From Wolfiporia cocos (taxonomy: Eukaryota > Basidiomycota > Agaricomycetes > Polyporales > Phaeolaceae), in NCBI GenBank assembly GCA_029448655.1, contig JACCLO010000008.1, positions 992,001 to 1,056,000 on the forward strand: a stretch of 64,000 bases of DNA, given 5' to 3'. Under the pieces are notes generated by a model, which saw nothing but the letters and a program-made list of their open reading frames with translations, searched no databases and was not told the origin of the DNA. How positions within the stretch are numbered: position 1 is the stretch's first letter; every line of letters begins with the position of its first letter. Below, piece by piece: positions 35,072 to 46,172 of the stretch. The translations under genes and the position numbers were made by a program.

Positions 35072-35443
35072 CTGTGGTGTCACGACCTTAGACGACAGCG
35101 ATAGGTGATGCACGTGATCGTGAGAAAGGGGAACTTAGGGGCGGGGACAGGGGACACTGACGACATGCTGATAGGCGACCGGTTGTTCGAGTGCAGGGGT
35201 AATACTCTATTGTCATTAGTACTGTTGCACAGGGTGCCTGGTGAGCATTTCAATGAGCATTTTCACGCTGACTGCCAATGATTCAAACTTCAGCGCTTCA
35301 GCCCTCGATGGATCTCCCATAATTGTGTTGAAGTCGCAGCTTAGGCGACGAGACCCTGGGGACAGGGGGGACAAATGAGCAAATAGGCGACGGCGACAGA
35401 CCCTCGGGGACGGGGGACGACGCCTAAGGTCGTGAAACTACAG
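35072..35443. mobile_element. MITE, 372 bp, TA-flanked
   Basis: The ends CTGTGGTGTCACGACC and (inverted) CTGTAGTTTCACGACC match at 14 of 16 and continue CTTAGACG or CTTAGGCG. TA flanks both sides (35070-35071, 35444-35445). Inside, TAGGCGAC and GGGGACAGGGG-type words recur near both ends. It encodes nothing. The TA and the size fit a Tc1/mariner-type MITE, though CTTAGGCGAC-rich ends could indicate another superfamily. Confidence 0.65.
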
Positions 35444-35445
35444 TA

Positions 35446-36433
35446 TGGTTACAGGACCTGCTAGGTATATCTATGTAAATACGAGTAGATCTACGGTCTC
35501 GCGCTTCGCTGATGCAGGCTCCACGTGCCTACAATAGTGCCGCAAGGTTTAAACTATGCCAAGGTGTATGAAGAAACCATCACTCGTACATCATAAAAGT
35601 TGTTATGTAACATGATCCTTTGTGTCAACGAGTCACATCGCCTTCGGAAGCATATCATAGCTACTGACACTTGTTATCTGCCACAATACTTGATGGACGA
35701 CATTCTGTTTGCTCGAAACCCCTGTAGCACTGATTGCTTCATCACCTATCTGTCACGCATCACAGTAGCAAAGTTGCTATAGAAAAGCAAGTGTAACGTG
35801 TCTCACGAAATGACCAATTGCCTCCATGAATACCGCTACAATATACTGTATCCTTTGAGAGAAATCGAATTATCATTATGGATTGCGATCCCACTGTTGC
35901 CCAATCATGTTTCAGGAAGACTCGAGTCTATTGTAAGTTCCGATCACAATACTACGGTCGTTGTTTCCCGCGCTTACAGCGCGGGACGCCACGCGTTGGT
36001 GTATATATCCCACTGCTACGACGCAACAGAATCTGAAGTGACTTACTCGCTGACGTATGTCAGGACATACACTGCGATCTGTGCGATCGCCGATCCTAGA
36101 GATCCAATGGCGATGTTGAAATCTTCGACACAGTCGTTCACGGGAGGGCTGCGTATTGTAGCTTGCCGACGTGCCAGTCTGCGATCTGCAACTTGATAGA
36201 TCTGTACGCCACGGGCTTCAAACGTGTGCGATATCGCGCGACTCGCAGAAATGGTGGTTCCACAGCACATTGTCATCATGCAGCCTGTCATCTTCCATCG
36301 TTTCGTGATCAGGCAGTGTCTGATTCTTTCGCATCTTACCGCCTCGAACGGAACATAACAACTTTCTGTGCACTTTGAGAGATCAGGCCTTAGCTAGAAC
36401 TAGACGTCCCTCTCCCCTCTCTGAAGCCCTGTA
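35446..36433. other. No certain gene; upstream part of the duplicated DUF6534 segment
   Basis: From about 36050 this stretch resembles 7640-8110 upstream of the other DUF6534 gene, so the duplication includes the 5' flank. On the minus strand an ORF beginning MRKNQ or MRENQ is seen in both copies but is interrupted here, which argues against a conserved divergent gene. Confidence 0.45.
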
Positions 36434-38535
36434 ATGTCAACCATTCAGGCTGAAAACAGCAATTCCGCTGCGGAGGCTCTATTTTTTGGACTTACATTTG
36501 CTTTATTGTAGGTAATCACTCAGCTGCTTCCTTGTAACAAGAGTTCAATCTGCTTAGCTTCTATGGTATAACCTGCGCTCAAGTTTTCTATTACTGCTGG
36601 CACTACCCAAAGGACCGCTGCTGGCTGAAACATATGGTATGTTGACGTAGCCTCTATGTAATATTCTGCTCATACAGCGCACCGACATAATAATAGGTCG
36701 CTATGCTATGGTAGCTCCATGAATCGCGGTTGTCAGTAATGCACTAAGCGTTTTGGTGGCAGGTCACTTGATTCTGCGATCGTAGCACTGAATGCCGTCG
36801 TAAGACTTACTTCGTTTATCCACCACCTCAGCGCCTGACTAGCTTGATATGTCATGCAGATATTCTGGAAACTGATAATCAAACATCTCGGAGGTCCTTA
36901 CACATACTACAAGACTAGAAGTGAAGATATGTCCAACAACAGTGTCTCTCAGTATCCTGGATTCGCGAAGTGCGTATGCGCTGTGAAATCTCCCTATAGA
37001 CTTACTGACGATGGACGTTCTCGGCACATCGCATAGCATGCTCCTGATGGTATTATTGAGCACTATTATCTGGCCTCATGGTACAGCTGACGCGTCGCTG
37101 AAATAGGCAGAATTTATCTGTACGGTATGTGTTCTGGTTGTTGATGAAATTGTTGCACTGTCTTACAGCTTCTAGGCGGTCGTTGAGCTTTCTGTTCAAT
37201 GGTTTGTTTATTGTCATATTATTACCTCGTGCTAAGTCACACTTTACGACTTTAGCTATTACATATACTCAATCTGGGCAAGTAAGTATTTACCTTCACG
37301 CTGGAATGATATTGATGCTGAACAGCTACCTTTATTCCAGCTTCGGCACATAATCGACATCGCATTGTTATCGTTATATTGCCAGTATGCTGCTACCATC
37401 GTAGTGATATGGTCTCACCCACATGTCTCTCGCAGCTACTACTCGCGATTACTTCATTCTGTGAGAACTTGGATAACCAAGCAATCATTGATCATTCTAA
37501 ATCTTCCAACAGTGACTGGAATCAGTGGGTTTATCTAACATCTCTGACTATGCAGCACTTATGTACAGATCCTCATGCGTACAGTCACTGTTGTCTATGC
37601 GTAAGCCCACTTGTTATGAATCGTAAGCAGCTACCCTCAGCTGACGTCCAAATACAAGCTCCCTAGACAACCAAAATATACCAGGCTTTGGCTGTCCGAT
37701 GGAGGGGGGGATTTGCAAGGTGAGATACCACCTCCTTCTGACTGGGTCCCTGTGTAACTGCGCATCGGAGAAGGCACCTCCTATTAGCCACCTGGTTGCA
37801 GCTACGACGACAGATATTGTGGTGACGGTACTATTGTACTACAACTTCAAACACAGCACAACGGCATCTCGGGGGTTGGTAGCACAATCTGCCTTTCATG
37901 ACAGCTGACCGAGGCCGCCGGTTCCCAGTACCGATCATATGCTCAAGAAACTCAAGATATTCATCATCGAGCGCGGACTATTGACGACGTAAGCAACATT
38001 GGTGGGGTGCCACCATTAAACGCATGGCTGATAGCTTATCAGAGTCGCGCAAATATGCGAGGTCAGCGCCGTGAGTCTTGTCCGTGAGTCTTCTGATGTA
38101 GCGTAGTTTTCATCTATACTTGAATTGATAGTATTTGGCCTCCCTGGACACTCATGTAAATCAATACCTCTGGCTTGTATTCCAATTTATCGACAGCAAG
38201 AGTGGGTGTCATCCAAATTCCCCCCCTCAGTATGATCTGATGCATTCATCCACAGTCTATGTGAACTCTGTGCTTTCCTTGTACGTGGCTTTAACTTGTG
38301 GATTTGAAAGTTATCCTGATAGTCCTATGTCAGGCTGAATGCACGAAACTATCTGAGAGACATCGGAAGCTCTGTGGGACACAGACCTACATTGCACACA
38401 ATTGAAGAATCTGAAGGCTCACAGACAATGTATTCCACCTTCATAGAACTGAGCACGACGCAGCAACCAACCGGCGCAGAAGAGGGTAGAGGTTGGGGCG
38501 ATTCTGGTTACCAGAAAACGTCGATTATGCCATAA
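36434..38535 (+). CDS. DUF6534-family integral membrane protein (copy 2; intactness not proven)
   Basis: Paralog of 8115-10191 with the same exon order. Exon 1 opens MSTIQAENSNSAAEALFFGL. Exon 2 gives YGITCAQVFYYCWHYPKDRC. Then come VAMLW, an exon ending in ALNAV, and IFWKLIIKHLGGPYTYY. Later segments include LLTMDVLGTSHSMLLMVLL, ATTTDIVVTVLLYYNFKHST, NQYLWLVFQFID and VYVNSVLSLY. The last exon, after an acceptor near 38331, reads LNARNYLRDIGSSVGH and stays open to a stop at 38533-38535. Helix content fits a seven-span membrane protein. Exons from about 36910 to 37650 are not securely placed, and a disabling change there cannot be ruled out. Function of the family is unknown. Confidence 0.6.
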
Positions 38536-40019
38536 TATGGTATCTGACCGTGATGAGCACTACATGAAGCAATAACACATGTGTTCTAGTCCCGTACAAA
38601 AATCATCGAGGGGGTAGCTGTCGGAACTATGATGCAGGGGTATTTGAAGTAAGATATACATGCAATTCGTCGTTGACAAAGTAGTTATACAGCGTTGCAT
38701 TAACGCTCAATTAGCGCTGGGACGCTATATAGAACCTGTATTTTCTGAGCTGTAGCCTAGCATCTGAACAGATTAATTGTGGAGCGCTGAGTTCTATCAA
38801 TAGGTTTCCAACAGCAACACTAGTTGCGCTGATGCACCGTGCTTAGCTGTCATTGGCTATCGCTTCCCCACCCTCATCCGCGAAGAGCTCTCTTTCCAGC
38901 GTTCTCTGTGACTTCCGTTAGCGTCGGTCTGTGTATATGCTGACCACGATAATACTGGTGCTGACAACCGGACGCATCTGTTAGGGACAAATAGCTATAT
39001 GAAAAATGAGCAACTGAGATCGATGACTGCTGCGAATTATCGATTATGTAAGGTGACATATGTCCGAAGCTCGTTCCAGAGATTCCACAACACACCTGAC
39101 ACGTCCCAGTCATTAGTAGGCCTGTGAAATCTACGCTAGATATGGTGCTTAAAACTTGCTTGACTATCTGCATGAAGTTTATTCTGCGAATGATATCGAA
39201 AGTGGCGGATTGTCATAGAAGAAGCAGTATTTCGAGGACGAGAACGAGGTAACGGAGCAGTAAATGAGATTGAGAGATACATTTGTAGTCTCTTTGCGTT
39301 GCGAGTGGTTGTGACTAAGCTGCTAGCCATGCAATGCCAGCTATCTGATTTCTGTTCGACCGATCGTTACGCCCTCCTCGCTATCAGTGCACTAGTGAAG
39401 TCTAGGTGTCAAAACTCTTCAATCAGGTAATTATCGTGATGGATGTGAAGCTTGTGGAGCGCTACATCATCGGATAGCAATAAGAATGGAATGTGTGCAA
39501 CTAGATCAGATACTGAAGATCGTGTGGCCGTGTCTTGATGCGTTCGCATAGAAAAGATCCGCATGTTATCCGATCATCACGCTGCAAGGTGCACTAGCTG
39601 GTGATGCAAGCATCGTTAAAAGTTGAGAACAAGGAACGGATTGTTGGTTGATGTCGTCAGCGCTGCTTGCTCCAACTAGCGGAGTTTGCGGTGTATGTTC
39701 CACACTCAACAGATCTACAATCTGGAGCACTGAATTTGCAGTGCTGAGTATGGGTATACTGTATGATTTCATTTGCAGGACGAAAGCAGTTGCACACAGA
39801 GAGATTCAACCCAAGATGTGACAGATTGATTTACAGTGCCACTATGTTCGAACAAGTGGGTCAGCAATATAGCGGTCGCAGCAGCTTACTCGACCTTCCG
39901 CGGGTGGTTCGGCACAGCTGCCCACAAAAATACCATGAAGCTCATCATCGATACTAGCCTATACACATCGGCAAAATCAGCACCACAGCTCACGTTCTAA
40001 CGCAGAGGCCAGGACTAGA
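38536..40019. other. No gene recognised
   Basis: A gene-poor interval downstream of the DUF6534 gene and of the convergent MFS gene. Short ORFs only, and no TIR, LTR or tandem array was noticed. Confidence 0.4.
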
Positions 40020-42022
40020 TTATACGCACAGCGGCTGCAGACTCTTAATGCCTTCTTTAGATGCGAGCAGCCCAGTGAGGAACGGGAGGAACGCGGAGCC
40101 CGCCTGGCCAAAGCCGGCGATCCAGCCAATGCACCCTGTAAGGAGCCATGGCGGGAGGATGCGCCCGGAGTGATTCATCACGATTGGGTAGATGGGCCCG
40201 AGGAGCATGCCGACGAAGGAGACGGCGACTGCACCGCCGATGATAGAGGGGACGAGCCAGACGACGAGCTCGAGGCTGTGAAGGATGTCGTCAGCACGTG
40301 GGTCGCGTACAGAGAATGGAGAAAGGGAAGGGGGGAAGAGGAGAGCACGTGGGAATGGGCACTGACCCGATGGCAAGCAGAACGTAGAGGAAGATGACAT
40401 AGCGTTCGCCAACCTGGGACATAGCATGTGAGCAGACGAAGTCCGTGAGTCCGGTTATTACGCACTGTCTTGTTGATCCACAGTAGGGCCACTCGACCAA
40501 GGGTTAGCCCTGCGAAGATGATGATCGGCGAAAATCAGTCTCCAGCAAGCAACACCTACCGCCGAAGAATCCAGACGAGATGTATCCAGACGATGCCCCG
40601 CCGGATCGCTCGTCAATCACATACGTGACAATCCACCCTGTCGAGCCGCGCAAGGCAGTTCAGCGCCACACCCCTTGTCCGATATCATGCGCGTACATAC
40701 CGCCGATAGTCACCTCCACCCCGACGTATATGAAGATGAATATTGCAAGAAGATGGAGCGCACGTAGCCGGAAGATCTGCTTGTACTTGTTGTTTTCGTT
40801 CTCCGTCTTTTCTGGGGGCGTCTGGCCGATGGATGTGAGGCATTCTGTATTTTTTATATGAACATACACTGTACGCATGTGGGGATGAGCGACCGAGGAG
40901 TACCAACCGTCCTGGGTCCGGAAGCGGATAATGACGACTAGTAGGAAGGTGTTCACAAAAGCGACACTGAGCAAGATGAGGTAGTGGTAGGACCAGTGGC
41001 GGCGCGTTGAGAATTGGGTGGCGACGAGTGGAGAGCAGAGGGCACCCAAGCCTGCGTCATTTCTAAGCCGTGAATGGACTATATGCGCAGAATGATGTAA
41101 AGCACAGACCATAGACGGCGTGCATAACGCCCATCTTGATGTCTGCGCCACTTTCAAGGCAGCTGACATACCCGTTCGCGCCTGCGTCCTAGAGTGTAAG
41201 ACTTTAACCGTCGGCGCAAATACACTGAAGATCGAGGAACTACCTGTAGTCCCATACCGAACCCGTTCACGGCGTATCCGAGGACGAAGATTGGGAATGG
41301 TGGCGCAGATGCCGCAAGGGAATATCCAATCATTTGTGCCACAGAACCTATGTTCTCCTTGTCAGAGGCAAGTACGTTAGGACACTTGGGATGTTACAAA
41401 CCTATCACCATGGTCTGTACTTGCAACTAGTGGTTAGGAAATGGCCATACTTCATGTCACTTAACTCACTGTCCCAAAGCCAAAACGGTCCGTTAACGCC
41501 ACATTTGCCGCGGCGGCAGTTATAAATCCCTGTAGGACACATCTCATCCCCGGCACATCTATCAAGTGAGCAAATAAATACCACGCAATTGAACACAAAG
41601 ATCAACGAGACTACTGCAAAGTTCACCTATGTACAGCCATCAACGGGTCGACATGATAGAAATAGGATCGGCACATATGTTGATCGACGTACATGATAGA
41701 CGCTCTGTATGCGGGGCAGCAGCGGACCTGTTGTGCCATCATTCCATCCGGCGAGGAATAATGTGAAGCACATTGTGGCGAACTGGATATTTGCATTGCG
41801 CTGGGCTCTGCGAGTAGGTGGCCTGGCCGTGTCGTCGCTATTCGCCGGCAGCACGGTGCTCTCTGGCCTAAAAGGCTGTCCGGATGTCTCCCCCATCTCT
41901 ACCATCTCTATGGATTTAGAGTGCTTGTCTACATCTATAGCGAGCTCCTCGTCCGAGGTATGGGCGACTCGTTGGGAATGGACCGAACTTGTCCGTGCCA
42001 ACGTGTCAATCTGAGTGGTCAT
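40020..42022 (-). CDS. MFS transporter
   Basis: A major facilitator superfamily carrier of a fungal group often annotated as general MFS or BSC6-like; substrate unknown. From the ATG at 42022 a hydrophilic leader of about 75 residues (MTTQIDTLARTSSVHSQ) precedes ANIQFATMCFTLFLAGWNDG and TTGPLLPRIQ in the first helix region. Further exons read VNFAVVSLIFVFNCV, GFITAAAANVALTDRFGFGT (containing the DRxG loop-2 motif), SVAQMIGYSLAASAPPFPIF, GYAVNGFGMGLQ, ADIKMGVMHAVYG, YHYLILLSVAFVNTFLLVVI, HLLAIFIFIYVGVEVTIGG, GRVALLWINKTV, LELVVWLVPSIIGGAVAVSF and LTGCIGWIAGFGQAGSAFL. It stops after KSLQPLCV at 40020. About ten short introns. All family landmarks are present and I saw no break, so it should be functional. 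Confidence 0.9.
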
Positions 42023-42485
42023 GAGGAATTGCAGTCGGTAGGCGTATGAACAAAAGGGTGCCCGCGACTTTAGAATTAATAAAGCACACAAAAAACACCG
42101 ATGCGCAAGCTACACGGAGAACCCATGGCGAACTGAATTGGCAAGAATATATAGGGGCCCATATATGTATATGATGTCGTGTCGGCTTCCAATAAGCGCC
42201 CTCGCTGAATTGCGCGCGTGTGGCTGCTGTGATGCATCCTTCCCTCACTCCCGGTCAATCGTTGCATCTCTACGACGAGCGGCGTTAGGTTCTCCTGTTA
42301 TCCGGACTCGCATATAACAGGTGAGTTTACGACGCCGATCCGACGCTGTCGCAGAATGTCGAGGCAGTCTATAATTGATCTAGGAATTGGCGAATACGGA
42401 ACATCGCGTGCACTGACGTGGTCGCGTCGCGTACTCACATCAAACCACTTTGCCTCTAACCCTCCGCTTTCATCTCCCGGTGTAA
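42023..42485. promoter_or_regulatory. Divergent promoter region, MFS transporter / SEC24
   Basis: 463 bp separate two divergent start codons, so both promoters must lie here or overlap the leaders. TATA-like words (AATATATAGG near 42148, TATATGTATATGATG near 42161) face the MFS side. No clear TATA precedes the SEC24 start, as is common for housekeeping genes. Confidence 0.5.
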
Positions 42486-45400
42486 ATGTCCTCGCCATCC
42501 CAACAACTGCCTCCAGGATGGGCTGCAGAATGGTCAGTTACGCATTCGTCGCGAGAGCTCACAGCCTGAGTGAATTACAGGGATCCAACCCACCAGCGCT
42601 ATCTGTTCATCGGTCAGTTGCATACAATATCGTTCACCATATCCTGACCCTGTCTGCAGAAACTGCGACTGGACGCACGCAATGGGAGGTACCCACCGCG
42701 CTAGGTGACCCCGCGCCCTCCGTATCTCCGCCGCCGGCGACGGGCACGCATCACGGGAAGCGTCGCCAATATGCCGCCGGGCAGACGCAGGCGTACTACG
42801 GCACTGGCGACGGACTCTCCGGTTCGAGCGGGGCCTACAGCGCTGCGGCACCACAGCCTCAGCCTGCACAGCTCTTCACGCCGGGCCTCGCTGCCATGGA
42901 GAACCAATTCCAGCAGCAGCAGGGTGCCCCGCAGGGTGGGTACTACGGCGGCGGCGCAGCGCCCGCAGAGCCAGAGTACATCAATGCGCCAGGCTTCGGG
43001 CAGGCGCAGCCGGCATCTGTGGGCGCGCTGGCGGACCAGTTCGGGCAGATGAACATGGGCGGGCAGAAGCGGTTGCAGCTGCTCACGGCGAACCTGCTCA
43101 CCGCGCCGCCGGACCCGCGCGAGCTGCACCGCCCGCCGCCGGACATTTGCCTCCCGCAGGGCGCGTCAATCTCGCCGTCGCAGCATGCGAACGCGGACCC
43201 GTCATACCAGCGCAGCACGCTCAATACGATCCCCGTGTCGAGCTCGCTACTCAACAAGTCGAAGATCCCGCTCGCGCTCATCATCACGCCTTACCGCTCG
43301 CTCAAGGAGGGTGACGAGCCCGTTCCTCTGGTCACGGACACGGTCATCGCACGTTGTCGACGCTGCAGGACGTACATCAACCCATATGTGCAGTTTATTG
43401 ATGGCGGTAACCGGTGAGTGCTCGTACGCTTGTCCTCCAAGAAATTAGCACTCATACGACGCAGCTGGCGATGCTGCATGTGCAACATGTCGAACGAGGT
43501 CCCGCAGCTGTTTGACTGGGACCAGGTCCGGAACCAGCCTGGGGACCGCTGGGCGCGTGCCGAGCTGAACTCATCCGTTGTCGAGTTTGTCGCGCCCACC
43601 GAGTACATGGTTCGGCCCCCGCAGCCTGCGGTGTACATCTTCTTGATCGACGTGAGCCATGCGGCAGTGCAGTCGGGCATGGTCGCTACTGCGACGCGCA
43701 CGATCCTCGAGAACCTTGACCGCATTCCCAACGAGGACGCGCGGACGAAGGTCGCCATCATCGCATTTGATGTGTCGCTCTATTTCTTCTCTTTACCTGT
43801 ACGTGTTACGTCGGCCTCCCATGCGCTCATCCTCAACGTGCTTTGTAGCCTGGATCAACCGAGTCATCCATGCTGGTTGTTTCCGACATAGACGATGTAT
43901 TCCTGCCCAAACCCACGGACCTGCTCATCAACTTGACCGAATCTCGCCCGGCGCTAGAGTCGCTTCTCGGACGGCTGAGCGACATGTTCCAAGACAACCA
44001 CACGATTGGAAGTGCGCTTGGCCCTGCACTGCAGGCTGGATTCAAGCTGATGGTACGCCAACAATAATTCCTCTCGTGCCAGTGCGAAACTCAAAATCCG
44101 GTCGCGCAGGCTCCCATTGGTGGTAAGATCATGGTCCTGTCCGCTAGCATCCCGTCATTGGGTGCCGGTGCGCTCAAAAACAGGGAGGACCCGAAGATCC
44201 TCGGCACGTCAAAGGCATGTAGCTCGATAAGAGAGCCGTGAGGTCGCCACTAACGTTCATGAGTGCGTAGGAATCTGGACTGCTGCAAGCCGCATCGCCC
44301 TTCTACAAGACGTTTGCTATTGAGTGCTCGCGGGCGCAAGTGTCCGTGGACATGTTCCTCTTTAGCGCGTCCTACCAGGATGTCGCAACGCTGGGTATAT
44401 GCGTTCCCGCTACACGAGTGAACAGCTCTGACCACGACTCGTGCAGCTTGCCTGCCGCACTACACGTCTGGGCAGACCTATTTCTATCCCGCATTCAATG
44501 CGTCGCGCACGGAAGACGCCATCAAGTTTGCGCACGAGTTTGGGGAAGTGCTCGCAATGCCGATCATGTTGGAGGCCGTCATGCGTGTGCGGGCGTCGAA
44601 AAGTAACCCTATCTTCCGGTCTTTAGAGTTGTTTGCTCATTCAATGTTGTTTAGACCTTCGCATGTCTTCATTCCACGGCAACTTCTTCGTCCGCTCAAC
44701 GGACCTACTGGCGATGCCCGCCGTACCCCAGGATCAGTCCTACGCTATCGAAGTGCAGATCGAGGACACGATCACCGCACCGTTTGTCGTATTCCAGACA
44801 GCCGTGCTTCACACTACCTGCTATGGTATATTTTCAGCGCATTTTGCGTATCAAGAGTCTTATGCGAACACATTTCTTCAGGCGAACGGCGTATACGGGT
44901 CATTACACTTGCGTTGCCCACGACAAGCAATCTCTCCGACATCTACGCGTCTGCAGACCAAGTTGCGCTCGCGACGCTCTTCGCGAACAAGGCCGTTGAG
45001 CGCTCTATCACGCATAAGCTGGAAGACGCCCGTGACGCACTGTTCAACAAGCTTGTCGAGATCCTTCAGGCGTTCAAGTCGAGTATGACCGCGGCGGGTG
45101 CGGGCGCCAGTGCGCAGCTGGCGATTGCGGAGAACCTCAAGATGTTGCCTGTCCTTGTCCTCGGACTGCTCAAGAACGTAAGTCACAAGCTGGGTTTGCA
45201 CCGTGTAATCGTCTTGAGATCCTGCGCTCTCTAGGTTGGCATCCGTCAGAGTGCACAGATCCCGCCCGATCTCAGGGCCTACGCTCAGGCCCTGCTGACA
45301 TCCCTTCCTTCGCAACTTCTTGTCCCTTACATCTACCCGACCTTCTACTCTTTGCACAACATGCCCCCGGAGGTAAGTAGACCTTGCAACGCGTGCCTAG

Positions 45401-45973
45401 GCGTTCTACTCACTAGTCTCGTAGTGTGGGACTGTTGGCGAGCACGGCGTGATCATGCCTCCGGCACTGCCTCTGACTTCGGAAAGACTCGAAAGACATG
45501 GTCTGTTCCTTATCGAAGACGGACAGACCATTTTCTTGTGGATCGGCCGAGACGCAGTGCCACAGCTTGTCTTGGATGTGTTCGGTCTGCCAAACTACGA
45601 GGCCCTGCGCGGCGGGAAGGTGTGTAGCTTGTATGCATCTGGACAAGATCACACGAACTCAGCGCATTCGTGTTGTCAGACTACGCTGCCACTTCTGGAG
45701 AACCCCTTCTCGCAGCGGGTCAATGCCCTCGTCCAGAAGATCCGGGAGATGCGCCGTGGCGTGTACCACCCACACCTTTACATTGTCAAGGAGGACGGCG
45801 AACCACCGCTGCGTCTGTGGGCCCTCAGCTGCCTCATCCAGGACCGCGCGGATGTTTTGCCCAGCTATCAGCAATTCATCTCGCAGTTACGGGATAAGGT
45901 ACGCACGTCTACCACTTAGGCTTCATTAAGTCACTGACGAACATTCCTCAAGGCTAATGGCTCCAGTTACTAA
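42486..45973 (+). CDS. SEC24: COPII coat subunit SEC24 with an N-terminal WW domain
   Basis: Sec24 is the cargo adaptor of the COPII coat at ER exit sites and pairs with Sec23. Exons 42486-42532, 42581-42612 (32 nt) and 42660 onward splice to a WW domain: [29 protein letters not shown] long Q/G/A-rich disordered stretch follows. Next are the zinc finger ([14 protein letters not shown] then [20 protein letters not shown]), the trunk ([37 protein letters not shown]), the beta-sandwich ([20 protein letters not shown]), the helical region ([20 protein letters not shown]) and the gelsolin-like end ([32 protein letters not shown]). A final small exon gives RDKANGSSY. The total is near 950 residues, usual for the family. 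It shares a promoter region with the MFS gene and converges on the ELYS gene with about 200 bp between stops. Confidence 0.95.
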
Positions 45974-46172
45974 AAGCACTTGTCATTGTCGAGAGATAGC
46001 AGTTGCCTTGCCAGGCGTGTCCGTTCTCTTTACATACGTACCGACCTTGCCTCCCTCAGCAATGAGTTATGAATAATGTCGGATTAATGTCTGGAGAAAC
46101 AGTGATATATGAAAAAAACTTGAGATCAATGTCTGCCACAACACAGTTACACGGTATTCAAAAGCTTCGCTA

